Of a stretch of 64,000 nt of DNA, positions 34,889 through 43,694 are shown one piece after another. The translations under genes and the position numbers were made by a program. Under the pieces are notes generated by a model. The model was not told where the DNA came from, ran no database searches, and was given only the letters and a program-made list of their open reading frames with translations. Position 1 is the first letter of the stretch; every line of letters begins with the position of its first letter. The DNA is from Chitinophagaceae bacterium (GTDB taxonomy: Bacteria; Bacteroidota; Bacteroidia; Chitinophagales; Chitinophagaceae), in NCBI GenBank assembly GCA_014379345.1, contig JACMLY010000030.1, positions 124,001-188,000 of the forward strand, given 5' to 3'.

Positions 34889-34925
34889 AAGTTCTCAACA
34901 AATAATGTTCGATACTCAATGTTTG

Positions 34926-35048
34926 AAGCCGTTGTTGGTGTTTTCACCAACAACAGCGGAGAAGGTAATTTACCGCACAAAAGGCAATCGCAAAATTATG
35001 TGATCTGTACCCGCGCTTCTGTTGTTGCGAAAACACCAACAACGGCTT
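34926..35048. repeat. Large inverted repeat between convergent genes
   Basis: Perfect 20-base arms at 34926-34945 (begins AAGCCGTTGTTGGTG) and 35029-35048. Inside them a second pair, CAACAACAGCGG against CGCTTCTGTTGTTG, continues the stem imperfectly. The left arm alone can also fold (GTTGGTGTTTTCACCAAC). It sits between the end of the PlsC gene and the end of the opposing DUF2452 gene. Confidence 0.85.
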
Positions 35049-35134
35049 TAAATATCTTAATATGATAATTGAAAATTGATCATTGAACATCGGGCATTGA
35101 AAATTTGTTTAATGTCCGGAATTGACTTCCGTTA

Positions 35135-35941
35135 TTAAAGCTCTTTCCATGTATGATCTGCCAGTAGCTGCACTGTTGCTACAAATTGTTTAAATGGACC
35201 GGCGCCACCCCATTCTTTTGGAGAAACAAGTGATAACATACAGGAATCATCATGTTTCTCGTAGAGATAATAGGTTTGCCCGATATTGGGTTTAAAAGAA
35301 AGTTTGGCATTGTATATCATCAACGATAACTCTTTTCTCTTTTGGATTTCCTGCGCCTGCAATGCGAGTAATTCAATTTGTCTCCTGATCTGATCAAGCT
35401 GCATATTTGTTTGCTCTTCCATGGCTGTAAGGGCCTTGTGCTTGATGACTCCTTCTTCCGTAGGTCTGATAAGCGCCCCTGATACTGATGCTGCATAAGG
35501 AAGCACACTTAACTGCTTATGATAAATTTCAGTATTTGTGTAGGATGTGTTGTCTGGCCTGAAACCCTGCTGTGTGATCTTCAGGTAACCATTAGGCAGT
35601 ATCTCATGTACAACATGCAATATCACACGGCCATGATTGTAAAAATGAATTTCAAACGTAATCCCATCCGGAAATACGGCCTGTACATGATCGGCAAGGT
35701 CTGTATTATTGAAGGGATGCAATCCGCCATCAGCCAGCAAACGGTAATGTGCAGCAAATGCCTGGTTGGATAAGGCTACCCAGGTATGATGAATACCGAG
35801 CTCCTTATTTTCATTCGTCGATTCAATTTTATAAATACCGCTTTTGGGACGCTCGCTGTATTCATACATACCCTTTTCCGGGAACAATTGCCAGCTTGCC
35901 AAAAAGTTATAAGCCTGTATCATATGTGATGCAAATCTCAA
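35135..35941 (-). CDS. DUF2452 protein with an extra N-terminal domain
   Basis: The C-terminal half (about residues 145-268) matches DUF2452: LPYAASVSGALIRPTEEG, LDQIRRQIELLALQAQEIQ, FKPNIGQTYYLYEKHD, LSLVSPKEWGG and FVATVQLLADHTW. The N-terminal 140 residues are of a different kind: SWQLFPEKGMYEYSERPKSG, a beta-rich lipocalin/heme-type pattern of strands (GITFEIHFYNHGRVILHVV). Ordinary DUF2452 proteins are only about half this length, so this looks like a two-domain fusion. Function unknown. Start could be MIQAYNF (seven residues later). Confidence 0.8.
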   Translation of the reverse strand: MRFASHMIQAYNFLASWQLFPEKGMYEYSERPKSGIYKIESTNENKELGIHHTWVALSNQAFAAHYRLLADGGLHPFNNTDLADHVQAVFPDGITFEIHFYNHGRVILHVVHEILPNGYLKITQQGFRPDNTSYTNTEIYHKQLSVLPYAASVSGALIRPTEEGVIKHKALTAMEEQTNMQLDQIRRQIELLALQAQEIQKRKELSLMIYNAKLSFKPNIGQTYYLYEKHDDSCMLSLVSPKEWGGAGPFKQFVATVQLLADHTWKEL

Positions 35942-36094
35942 ATTTCAGAAAACAAATACCAAATTCCTTCCTGCCAGATTGGTTTATATTTTCATTTTGA
36001 AACTATTAACTTCTCCACCTGAATTTTTTCGCACTCAGGATTCAATAGTCCTTAACTTCGTTAATGAGTTCACTAGCCAACATTAATTTTATTT

Positions 36095-36646
36095 ATGAAA
36101 CCTTATTCCGTTTTATTTGTTCTACTCTCTTTTTTCTTCATCAAGCAGATGGTTGCACAGGAATTGCCCAAACATTCAAATGAAGTTTTACAGGAAGCTT
36201 ACAGGCAGGCAGCAGCCGATAAAAAAAATGTGTTCCTCATGTTTCACGCTTCATGGTGCGGATGGTGCCATAAACTGGATTCGTCGATGAACGATAAAAC
36301 GGTGAGAGATTTTTTCAATAGCAATTATGTTATTAAACATTTGACGGTTTATGAATCAAAAGATAAAAAAAACCTTGAAAATCCCGGTGCTCTGGAATTC
36401 CTCACAAAATACAAGGGTAATGATCTGGGAATACCATATTGGATCATTCTTGATAAAAACGGAAATTGGTTAGCGGATTCTCAGGTGAGGCCGGATGGAT
36501 CAGACTATACTATGATAGGCGAGAATGTCGGTTGCCCAGCCAGCAGGGAAGAAGTAAATCATTTTCTTAAAGTGTTAGGAAAAACCTCAAGTCTGAATAC
36601 AAGCCAACGTGCTGATATCGAAAAAAGATTTCTACGTAACCAATAA
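36095..36646 (+). CDS. Exported thioredoxin-fold protein
   Basis: A 183-residue protein with signal peptide (FVLLSFFFIKQMVAQ) and a thioredoxin fold: VFLMFHASWCGWCHKLDSSM with the redox pair CGWC, then IPYWIILDKNGNWLADSQ with the cis-Pro. It resembles DsbD-gamma-like or thioredoxin-like periplasmic proteins (DUF255/Thioredoxin_7). Likely reduces or exchanges disulfides in the periplasm. The C-terminus has a conserved LKxLGKTSS segment. Followed by a perfect palindrome. Confidence 0.87.
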   Translation: MKPYSVLFVLLSFFFIKQMVAQELPKHSNEVLQEAYRQAAADKKNVFLMFHASWCGWCHKLDSSMNDKTVRDFFNSNYVIKHLTVYESKDKKNLENPGALEFLTKYKGNDLGIPYWIILDKNGNWLADSQVRPDGSDYTMIGENVGCPASREEVNHFLKVLGKTSSLNTSQRADIEKRFLRNQ

Positions 36647-36649
36647 GAT

Positions 36650-36717
36650 TTTCTGCCACGAATTGCACGAATCAGCACGAATTAATTCGTGCTGATTCGT
36701 GCAATTCGTGGCAGAAA
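36650..36717. terminator. Perfect 68-base palindrome between convergent genes
   Basis: Two perfect 34-base arms with no loop. Each arm is made of the 9-base word CACGAAT(TG/CA/TA) repeated three times after TTCTGCCACGAAT. It separates the thioredoxin-fold gene and the opposing YdeI-like gene and presumably ends both transcripts, but its length and perfection exceed any ordinary terminator. Confidence 0.9.
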
Positions 36718-36723
36718 TTTCTT

Positions 36724-37248
36724 TCAGCCCAACAGGTCTTTCCGGTCTTTTTGTAGTGCCCTGATCATTTCTCCATAACCCTGCCGCCTAGACAGGGCTG
36801 AAACAGCCTGGGCGATACGCCTGATTTTTGTAGACTCTGTCTTAGCGCTATCAATCCATTTAACGAAATAACCCTGATGCGATTTCGCCAAAGATTTAAA
36901 AAACTCAACCGCAGAAGGTTCATCTGATAAACAGTCAACAAATTCCGGTGACGGTTTGATGACAAATTTCTCGTCGGCGTCAAGTATTACCATGAGTTTG
37001 GCGCCTTTTCTCTTGCCAATATTTTTCCTGATCTCAGCATTTAATGCCATGATGAAATCGCCGCCACCCATAGGAATCAGTGCAATACCTCTAAATGAAT
37101 AATCGTCGAGCTTTCCCTTAACCCTGAATGTTTTCTTATTTCCGGGTTTTATTTTTTCTGCAAAATTGTGGGGAATATCAATATAAGTCCACCCGGTTTT
37201 TTCACCCTGCCTGGCAAATTGCTTGATGATGGCGGAAAATTGAACCAT
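36724..37248 (-). CDS. YdeI/OmpD-associated, DUF1905 family protein
   Basis: A 174-residue protein combining an N-terminal DUF1905 beta-barrel-like domain (VQFSAIIKQFARQGEKTGWTYIDIP, KGKLDDYSFRGIALIPMGGGDFIMALNAEIRK; both shortened) with the C-terminal YdeI-type helical bundle (FKSLAKSHQGYFVKWIDSAK, TESTKIRRIAQAVSALSR). These domains commonly occur together in Bacteroidota; the function is unclear, with YdeI linked to antimicrobial peptide resistance in enterobacteria. Cytoplasmic, no signal. Confidence 0.85.
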   Translation of the reverse strand: MVQFSAIIKQFARQGEKTGWTYIDIPHNFAEKIKPGNKKTFRVKGKLDDYSFRGIALIPMGGGDFIMALNAEIRKNIGKRKGAKLMVILDADEKFVIKPSPEFVDCLSDEPSAVEFFKSLAKSHQGYFVKWIDSAKTESTKIRRIAQAVSALSRRQGYGEMIRALQKDRKDLLG

Positions 37249-37340
37249 TGCATTTTTATTTTGTAAACTTAATATACATTTGACTGTTTACACGAGCCGT
37301 TACAGGAAAAATTGTCAGGATTAATCGTACAATCTAAAAT

Positions 37341-37742
37341 ATGTTATCTAAAGAACAATATGTTTTGATGCTTGAAGATGATGCTGACGATCGTTATATT
37401 ACAGAAACTACAATTAAAGAGTTAGGCTACGATTTTTCCATAAGATTTCTTACTTATGGAAGGGAGCTAATGAGTTATCTGACACAGGCCGAAGAACCAT
37501 CACTAATATTATTAGATTATAATCCCGTTACAGGGGCAGATACCCTGCGGCAATTGAAAACCCATCCTGATTTCAATCATATCCCCGTAGTCGTACTAAG
37601 CGAACTGGTATCTCCCAATCATGTCAGACAATGTTACCAGCTGGGAGCAAATAGTTTTATTATGAAGCCTCATTCCGCTGATTTAACAAGAAATAAAATT
37701 GAAACATTTTTTAAATACTGGTTTGAAGTGGCGGAGATATAA
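37341..37742 (+). CDS. Stand-alone response regulator receiver
   Basis: A 133-residue CheY-like domain: acidic pocket LMLEDDADDRYI, phosphoacceptor Asp in LILLDYNPVTG, conserved Ser/Thr in VVVLSEL and Lys in SFIMKPHSA. No output domain follows. It belongs to the type that passes signals through protein contacts. No histidine kinase is adjacent (nearest are the tandem hybrid kinases at 45.5-49 kb). Confidence 0.88.
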   Translation: MLSKEQYVLMLEDDADDRYITETTIKELGYDFSIRFLTYGRELMSYLTQAEEPSLILLDYNPVTGADTLRQLKTHPDFNHIPVVVLSELVSPNHVRQCYQLGANSFIMKPHSADLTRNKIETFFKYWFEVAEI

Positions 37743-37917
37743 ATCGATGTTCTCCGTTACCATCCATTACCATAATCCCTTTATTTTCTTTGTGCCTTGC
37801 GTTGTGTTCTTAGTGATCTCTTATTTTTCAATCAAAGTGCTAACAAAGACAAAAGCATAGTTTAAAATTGTTCTAAAAAAATTAACTTACAGTTTATCTA
37901 ACGATTCAATCAATATT

Positions 37918-38823
37918 ATGCACACATCAAGAAGAAAGTTCCTGAAAAGCAGTTCAATGATCCTGGCTGGATCAAGTTTCTTATCGAATAGTTTTTTTAC
38001 GTCAAACGCACCCGGCGAATTACTGGGAATACAATTGTATTCGATCCGTGATGAAATGAAAAAGGACCCGTTGGGAACTTTAAAGCAATTGTCGGAGATG
38101 GGATACAAACATGTAGAGCATGCCAACTATGTAGGCCGCAAATTTTATGGGTATTCCGCTACGGAATTTAAAAAGATATTGCAGGGGCTTGGGCTGAATA
38201 TGCCCAGTGGTCATACCGTAATGGGAAAACAGCATTGGGATTCGGCAAAAAAGGATTTTACTGACGAATGGAAATGGACTGTTGAGGATGCGGCCCTAAT
38301 GGGGCAGCAATTGGTTATTAGTCCCTGGCTGGATGAAAGCCTGCGAAAAAATTATGATGATATGAAGCGCTACATGGAGGTGTTTAATAAAAGCGGGGAG
38401 TTATGTAAAAAATCGGGAATGAAGTTTGGCTATCACAACCACGATTTCGAATTCAGTCAAAAACTGAATAATATAATGGTCTATGACATAATACTTCAGA
38501 ATACCGATCCTTCACTGGTTACCCAGCAATTAGATATTGGTAATATGTATAACGGAGGAGCCAAGGCACTTGATGTAATGAATAAGTATCCTGGCCGGTT
38601 CGAATCAATGCATGTGAAAGATGAAATTAAATCGGGAGGAGAGGAAAAGTATGAGAGTACTATCCTGGGCAAAGGCGTCGTGCCGGTAAAGGAAGTGATC
38701 GATCTTGGAAGAAAATCCGGAGGCACAATACACTTCATTATCGAGCAGGAATCTTACCAGGGGAAAACACCACTAGAGTGTGCGAAAGAAGATTTGACAA
38801 TAATGAAGAAGTGGGGGTATTGA
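37918..38823 (+). CDS. Secreted sugar phosphate isomerase/epimerase-like protein
   Basis: A 301-residue TIM-barrel of the xylose isomerase-like superfamily. The N-terminus MHTSRRKFLKSSSMILAGSSF looks like a twin-arginine signal (SRRKFLK), followed by a mature barrel with IQLYSIRDEMKKDP, KFGYHNHDFEF, TQQLDIGNMYNGG, SMHVKDE and HFIIEQE, the metal-ligand and substrate blocks of AP-endonuclease-2-like epimerases. Typical for polysaccharide-using Bacteroidota; substrate unknown. Twin-arginine export fits a folded metalloprotein. Confidence 0.88.
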   Translation: MHTSRRKFLKSSSMILAGSSFLSNSFFTSNAPGELLGIQLYSIRDEMKKDPLGTLKQLSEMGYKHVEHANYVGRKFYGYSATEFKKILQGLGLNMPSGHTVMGKQHWDSAKKDFTDEWKWTVEDAALMGQQLVISPWLDESLRKNYDDMKRYMEVFNKSGELCKKSGMKFGYHNHDFEFSQKLNNIMVYDIILQNTDPSLVTQQLDIGNMYNGGAKALDVMNKYPGRFESMHVKDEIKSGGEEKYESTILGKGVVPVKEVIDLGRKSGGTIHFIIEQESYQGKTPLECAKEDLTIMKKWGY

Positions 38824-38940
38824 AAAAGATACTGGATAATGGTTTAAGGTTTAAGGTTTGGGAATGCAAGTTAGTTGTAAACATTTTAGGGCTGATCTAT
38901 CGGTTGCTTAGCAACTTCTGGATATTATTAGCGGTTAGAA

Positions 38941-41547
38941 CTACCGTATCAGGACGGAAGTGCCTTTTTGCAAATAGGGTTTGCCGGTAAAATCGATTGC
39001 CTTTACTGCCCACACATAAATGCCACTATTCTGGAGTTTACCTTTGATGGTTCCGTCCCATCCCTCTTTATTAGCGGCGGTGGAAAATACCAGCTGGCCC
39101 CATCGGTTATATACATGGAAATATTCGATCTGTTTCATTCCGACCGCAATGGGTTTTAACCGATCATTCCTCCCGTCATGATCAGGCGTAAAAGCATTAG
39201 GTACAAATACGGTAGGCAATGTTTTAAAGATCTTTACTGAAACGGAGGCAGAATCATAACAACCTGCCCGGTTGTAGACCTGTACTTTATAGCGAATGCT
39301 ATCTCCGGAGTGGATAATGGATGCAATAGGGTTTGCAATAGTAGAATTTGATAAACCCAAAGCAGGACTCCATATATAACTGATGCCGCCGGTTGCATTT
39401 AACTGTAGTGGTTGTCCACTGATTATGGCTGTATCGCCACCTGCAAACGCTTTAATCGGAGGCAGTACGGTGACTACAACATCGTCTATTCCGGGTTTGG
39501 GGCAGCCTTTGTTGTCATAAACAATAATACGATAAGATGTTGAAACCCGGGGAGTGGCCACAGGATTCAGCTGGTTACCATTCAATGTAGCAACAGGTGA
39601 CCAGGCGAAAGAATTACCAACTATAGCCGCATTTAGTTGAGCAGCTGTTTTATCGCAGATAACCGTATCCGGACCAGCATTTGCCTTCGGGTAAGGAACG
39701 GTGTTCACGATTACGGCTTCGGTTGCTGAGCAGCCTCCAATATTTGCTGTGACCTGGTAAGTGGTTGTGCTGCGCGAAATAACCGTGGGATTTTGAACAG
39801 CGGGATTCACTACCTGCAAAGCGGGGGTCCAGGAATACGTAAAACCGTCCGAAACGATGCGTAATCGAATTGTGTCCGTTTCACAGATCGTTGTATCATT
39901 CATTGCTTGCAAATTCACATGATCTGTCACCCTCACGGTCACTGAATCCCGGTTCAGACAGCCGTTATCATCCATGTCTGCATAATAAGTTGTTGTGGTC
40001 TTTGGCGAAACCGTAGGTGTTTTCGAGTTGGCATTAATGATGTTCGAATTTGGGCTCCATGAATATATTCCATTTGCCGCTGCATTGAGTTGTACCAAAT
40101 CGTTCACGCAGATCAGCGTATCCGTGAAAGCCAGGTCTAATGGAGGTTTATCAATAATAGATAGATAATCGATCACGGTATCCCTGCAGCCAAGCGTATT
40201 GGTGGTCACCAACTGTGTGTACTTCCTGCCCATGGAAGGAAAAGTATAAAGAGGATGCGGGATGTCAGCAAAGTCCGCTACTGTGGTAAGATCTCCAAAA
40301 TCCCAGGTCCAGGAATTAACGGTTCCATACACGGATGTGGTAGCATCTGTAAACAGAGTGGGTTTGGTAAAGCAGACCCCACTATATGTAAATTGGGGAA
40401 AAAATCCCGGGTAAACTTTAGCTATTGCGGTTGTAGAATCGGAGCATGCCTGTCCGGCATTCACAAGCAACTTTATTTTATAGACTCCCGTATCGGCAAA
40501 AGTATACGACATGGCAGGACTGGTTGAGGTTGTTAATGCTGTCCCTGCATTATCCGTAACTATCCAGGTATAGGTTTTAATCAAAGGACTGGATGAAAGA
40601 TTCGATATTGAAAGGGTTTTTGTATTTCTGCAAAGCATATACTCCGGCAAAAGCATAGCTGCCGCAATTGTGCACGGAGCGATGTTTATCTGTAAATCTT
40701 TTCGCTGCGTAGCAAGCACTACGCCATTACGTATCTCCTCAACACACACTGTCACCACATACACGCCGGCCGAGGGGGCAACGCCTGTGATAAGTCCTGT
40801 AGCTGAATTAATGCTAACATTATTGCCCAGTGGCCTCTGACCATTAAAGGACGTTCCGTAAGGTACGGACTGGTAAGGAGGAGCCGCCGGAGAGTTACTC
40901 GCTCCGCTTCCACCTCCCCCCGAATGAGTAAAAGCCTCACATAATGAATAACGGAGCTGATCTCGATCGTTATCTACTGCCCCGAAGCTGTAGGAAAAAG
41001 AATTGTCTGCACAAACAATCACCAGGTCATTTCCTGTAAAAATAGCACTGCTATTGGTGGGGCCGCTGCTGACATCATTGGATCCGGGGATTTCACAGGT
41101 GTATGTGGCGCCGACCTGGGTATAGCCGTCGTAAAGATTATTGATTCCCTGGATTCTGTAGGTAACCTGGCTTGCAAGTTTATAGCCGTCAGCGGAAGCA
41201 GGAAGAGCAACAGTGAAACTATAAGAACCTACTTCGTAACAAACTGATGGTGGATTACTGATACATGGGTTTACGCTGGAAAGACTCAGCGTTTTTTGAT
41301 CCCCCAGCGGCACATCTACATCCAAAACATGATCGCCATTCTTTTTATTAAAAATGCCAACAATTGCCGGATTATAAAACTGGCGGCCGCTGTTGCAGCG
41401 CATAAAAAACTTGAGGGTAACATTGTATTGATAGAGCCCATTGGAAACGCCCTGGAAAATATAGAACATTTCACCGCCGGTAATATGGTCTGCTTTGGCA
41501 ACAACCGCACTAAACAGTATTACAGATAAAGTAATAATCTTCTTCAT
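38941..41547 (-). CDS. Large surface protein with type IX secretion signal (CHU_C)
   Basis: An 868-residue exported protein. Signal peptide at the start (MKKIITLSVILFSAVVAKA). Multiple PKD/Ig-like units with repeated TTTYYADMDDNGC, TTTYQVTANIGGC, and NPVATPRVSTSYRI (about every 70-90 residues, each containing 'CEXD/ CDKTAAQL'-type segments). The C-terminal 90 residues are the gliding motility-associated CHU_C domain: VFVPNAFTPDHDGRNDRLKP, HVYNRWGQLVFST, GWDGTIKGKLQNSGIYVW. Such proteins are exported by the type IX system (type B sorting) and attached or released at the cell surface; the cargo function is unknown, perhaps adhesion. Confidence 0.9.
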   Translation of the reverse strand: MKKIITLSVILFSAVVAKADHITGGEMFYIFQGVSNGLYQYNVTLKFFMRCNSGRQFYNPAIVGIFNKKNGDHVLDVDVPLGDQKTLSLSSVNPCISNPPSVCYEVGSYSFTVALPASADGYKLASQVTYRIQGINNLYDGYTQVGATYTCEIPGSNDVSSGPTNSSAIFTGNDLVIVCADNSFSYSFGAVDNDRDQLRYSLCEAFTHSGGGGSGASNSPAAPPYQSVPYGTSFNGQRPLGNNVSINSATGLITGVAPSAGVYVVTVCVEEIRNGVVLATQRKDLQINIAPCTIAAAMLLPEYMLCRNTKTLSISNLSSSPLIKTYTWIVTDNAGTALTTSTSPAMSYTFADTGVYKIKLLVNAGQACSDSTTAIAKVYPGFFPQFTYSGVCFTKPTLFTDATTSVYGTVNSWTWDFGDLTTVADFADIPHPLYTFPSMGRKYTQLVTTNTLGCRDTVIDYLSIIDKPPLDLAFTDTLICVNDLVQLNAAANGIYSWSPNSNIINANSKTPTVSPKTTTTYYADMDDNGCLNRDSVTVRVTDHVNLQAMNDTTICETDTIRLRIVSDGFTYSWTPALQVVNPAVQNPTVISRSTTTYQVTANIGGCSATEAVIVNTVPYPKANAGPDTVICDKTAAQLNAAIVGNSFAWSPVATLNGNQLNPVATPRVSTSYRIIVYDNKGCPKPGIDDVVVTVLPPIKAFAGGDTAIISGQPLQLNATGGISYIWSPALGLSNSTIANPIASIIHSGDSIRYKVQVYNRAGCYDSASVSVKIFKTLPTVFVPNAFTPDHDGRNDRLKPIAVGMKQIEYFHVYNRWGQLVFSTAANKEGWDGTIKGKLQNSGIYVWAVKAIDFTGKPYLQKGTSVLIR

Positions 41548-41678
41548 TAACCAGTTAGGTATCAGTTGGAAGGGTAGAACAAAAACGCAGGAATTACACA
41601 GGATCGGACAGGTAATTCAATATACGGCTTATTCCTCAAAACGGTTGTTAATGAAAACCAGCCTGCAGCCCTAAAATC

Positions 41679-41748
41679 ATTTTGCCACGAATTACACGAA
41701 TTATCACGAATAGAGATCCGTGGTAATCCGTGTAATTCGTGGCAAAAT
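41679..41748. repeat. ATTTTGCCACGAATT inverted repeat downstream of the L,D-transpeptidase gene
   Basis: Left arm 41679-41711 and right arm 41716-41748 are 33 bases each with three mismatches. Words CACGAATTA repeat three times in the left arm; the right arm carries the complement with a few wobble-type changes (CCGTGGTAATCCGTG). Same word family as the perfect palindrome at 36650. Confidence 0.85.
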
Positions 41749-41777
41749 AAATTCGCCTTAATTAGCGACCATTCGTG

Positions 41778-43418
41778 TTACAAAAACATTTTTCTTTCAA
41801 TCTTTGTATCATGATCGTAAATATCTTCCCTGAAATTTAATTTCCCGCTTTCATCAACCCATGCAGTGTAATAAGTAATAAAAACCTCAACCGGCTCTTT
41901 TAACTTTACATATCTTTCTTTCTCTGCATTCATTGCTTCACTGATTTTCATTTCATCCCAGGATGCATCATTTTGTAAAAGATATTGGGCCATTTTTTCG
42001 GGTTCGCTCAAACGAATGCATCCATGACTGTAAGCTCTTTTATTTTTTTCGAACAGGCTTTTCGAAGGTGTATCATGGAAGTAAATATTATAGCTATTGG
42101 GAAAAAGGAATTTTACCTTACCTAAGGCGTTTTTTTCTCCGGGAAGCTGCCTTATTTCCGGTATCCCATCGCTTTCTCCAATAATTTCCATATCCTGTTT
42201 CTCCAGGTAATTCGGATTTTTAGCCATTTCAGGAAGTAATTCCTTCTTCACAATGCTTGGTGGCACATTCCAATATGGACTGAAAACGACCTGGTTTAAA
42301 GTTTTCGTAAACATCATGGTATTGTGCCCTTCCTTGCCAACAACAATTTTCATGTCGAACACCTTTTTGCCGTTTTCCATTACATGCAAAACGAATTCGG
42401 GAATATTTACCAGTATTAATTTCCCTTCCGGTTGTGAAGGCATCCACCGCATTCTTTCGAGGTTAATAACCAGTTGCTTTATTCTTGCAGAAACAGGAAC
42501 ATTCAGTTCTTTAAATGTTTCCGTGTTAACTGTGCCGGTGGATTGCAATCCAAATCTTTCCTGGAAGTTTTTAACAGCGAGGGCTAAGGTGTCATTGAAG
42601 AACTGGCTGGTATCGCTCACCGCCAGATCACCGGTGAAATAAAGGTGCTTTTTAATTGCGGCGATTTCCGGCGAAGAACTTCCCTCTTTCAATGTTTTTT
42701 TACCGGTCATTGTTACAATGGGCCATCCTCCCTGTTTAGCTATCTCCACGTATTTTGCCAATTGTTCTTTTAACTTTTTATACGGCTCATTAATATCTTC
42801 GAAGTATTTGTTGTCTTTGTGCTTTTTTGTAAGCAGCGAATCAGCCAGGTAAAGAACATCCTGTTTTTTGCGAGGTATGAACCTTTCAAGTTCTTTTCTT
42901 TTTACATATCCTTTCTCGAAGGTTTTTAACGAATATTTTAAAAAGAGCAATGTCAATTGAAGTTCCGTATTGAGAAAAGAGTTGTTCGAGGCAGAGACTG
43001 AAAGATCTTCTTCCAGCATAAGGTTGTCTATTCTTTTCCTAAGTGTTTTATCGATCAGGGATGTATCAGCCGAGTAAGTGGTATAGTGGTCGAGAAGGTT
43101 CCAAAATCCAAAAGCCTGTTCGCTCAGGCCTTCACTGGAAAACCAGGCAAATTGGTAATTCCTGGTGTTGTAAAAGCTGCGGACGCGACGCGCCAGAGAA
43201 TCAGACACTTTTTTCTGCGCCAAATATTCTTCCACAGTGCTGCTGTCGAGGAACAAGTCAGAATACGAAACCGTTTTAGAGATGCTTACATCTCTTTTGG
43301 AAATATTTTTCTTTTGCTTTTCTTCTCGCTCTTCATCATTTTCTTTTTCTTGTTCTTCATTGCTTTGACAGGCTGCGAGTAATAGGCATGAGTATGCCAG
43401 AAATAGTAATCTCATCAT
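41778..43418 (-). CDS. L,D-transpeptidase (YcbB/YkuD family) lipoprotein
   Basis: A 546-residue cell-wall enzyme that makes 3-3 crosslinks or attaches proteins to peptidoglycan. The N-terminus ends in SCLLLAACQSNEE, a lipobox (LAAC). A peptidoglycan-binding helical domain (AIKKHLYFTGDLAVSDTSQF and AVKNFQERFGLQSTGTVN) precedes the YkuD catalytic domain with the motif NKRAYSHGCIRLSEPEKMA, in which His and Cys are catalytic. The front half (residues 50-230) resembles the YcbB scaffold. Catalytic residues are intact. Confidence 0.93.
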   Translation of the reverse strand: MMRLLFLAYSCLLLAACQSNEEQEKENDEEREEKQKKNISKRDVSISKTVSYSDLFLDSSTVEEYLAQKKVSDSLARRVRSFYNTRNYQFAWFSSEGLSEQAFGFWNLLDHYTTYSADTSLIDKTLRKRIDNLMLEEDLSVSASNNSFLNTELQLTLLFLKYSLKTFEKGYVKRKELERFIPRKKQDVLYLADSLLTKKHKDNKYFEDINEPYKKLKEQLAKYVEIAKQGGWPIVTMTGKKTLKEGSSSPEIAAIKKHLYFTGDLAVSDTSQFFNDTLALAVKNFQERFGLQSTGTVNTETFKELNVPVSARIKQLVINLERMRWMPSQPEGKLILVNIPEFVLHVMENGKKVFDMKIVVGKEGHNTMMFTKTLNQVVFSPYWNVPPSIVKKELLPEMAKNPNYLEKQDMEIIGESDGIPEIRQLPGEKNALGKVKFLFPNSYNIYFHDTPSKSLFEKNKRAYSHGCIRLSEPEKMAQYLLQNDASWDEMKISEAMNAEKERYVKLKEPVEVFITYYTAWVDESGKLNFREDIYDHDTKIERKMFL

Positions 43419-43694
43419 GCGATCTTTAATTAAAAATATTATGCCAATAGTAGGTTTTGGTTCCTACAGGCGTTTGGGTTTTACCTAACAATTTATTGGA
43501 AATTATCAGCTTCCGGTATGAAGCCATGGCTATTTTTAACAAACATCTTAATTTTATGACCACGACAGTTAAAATTCACCGGAAGATAACATACGAGTAT
43601 TGATTATGATGGACGGGTTTGCGCAGAATAAAGTTGTTTATAGTTTTAAACAAAGCAAATAAAAACAATTGTTATTTATTTTAACTATTAAAAT

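Noticed and set aside
43043..43382. Plus-strand frames inside the L,D-transpeptidase gene
   Set aside because: Overlap the intact transpeptidase gene in another frame, with no recognisable domain.
43419..43694. Gap of 276 bases before the aldo/keto reductase
   Set aside because: No gene, RNA motif or inverted word array was found; AT-rich, probably just a promoter region.
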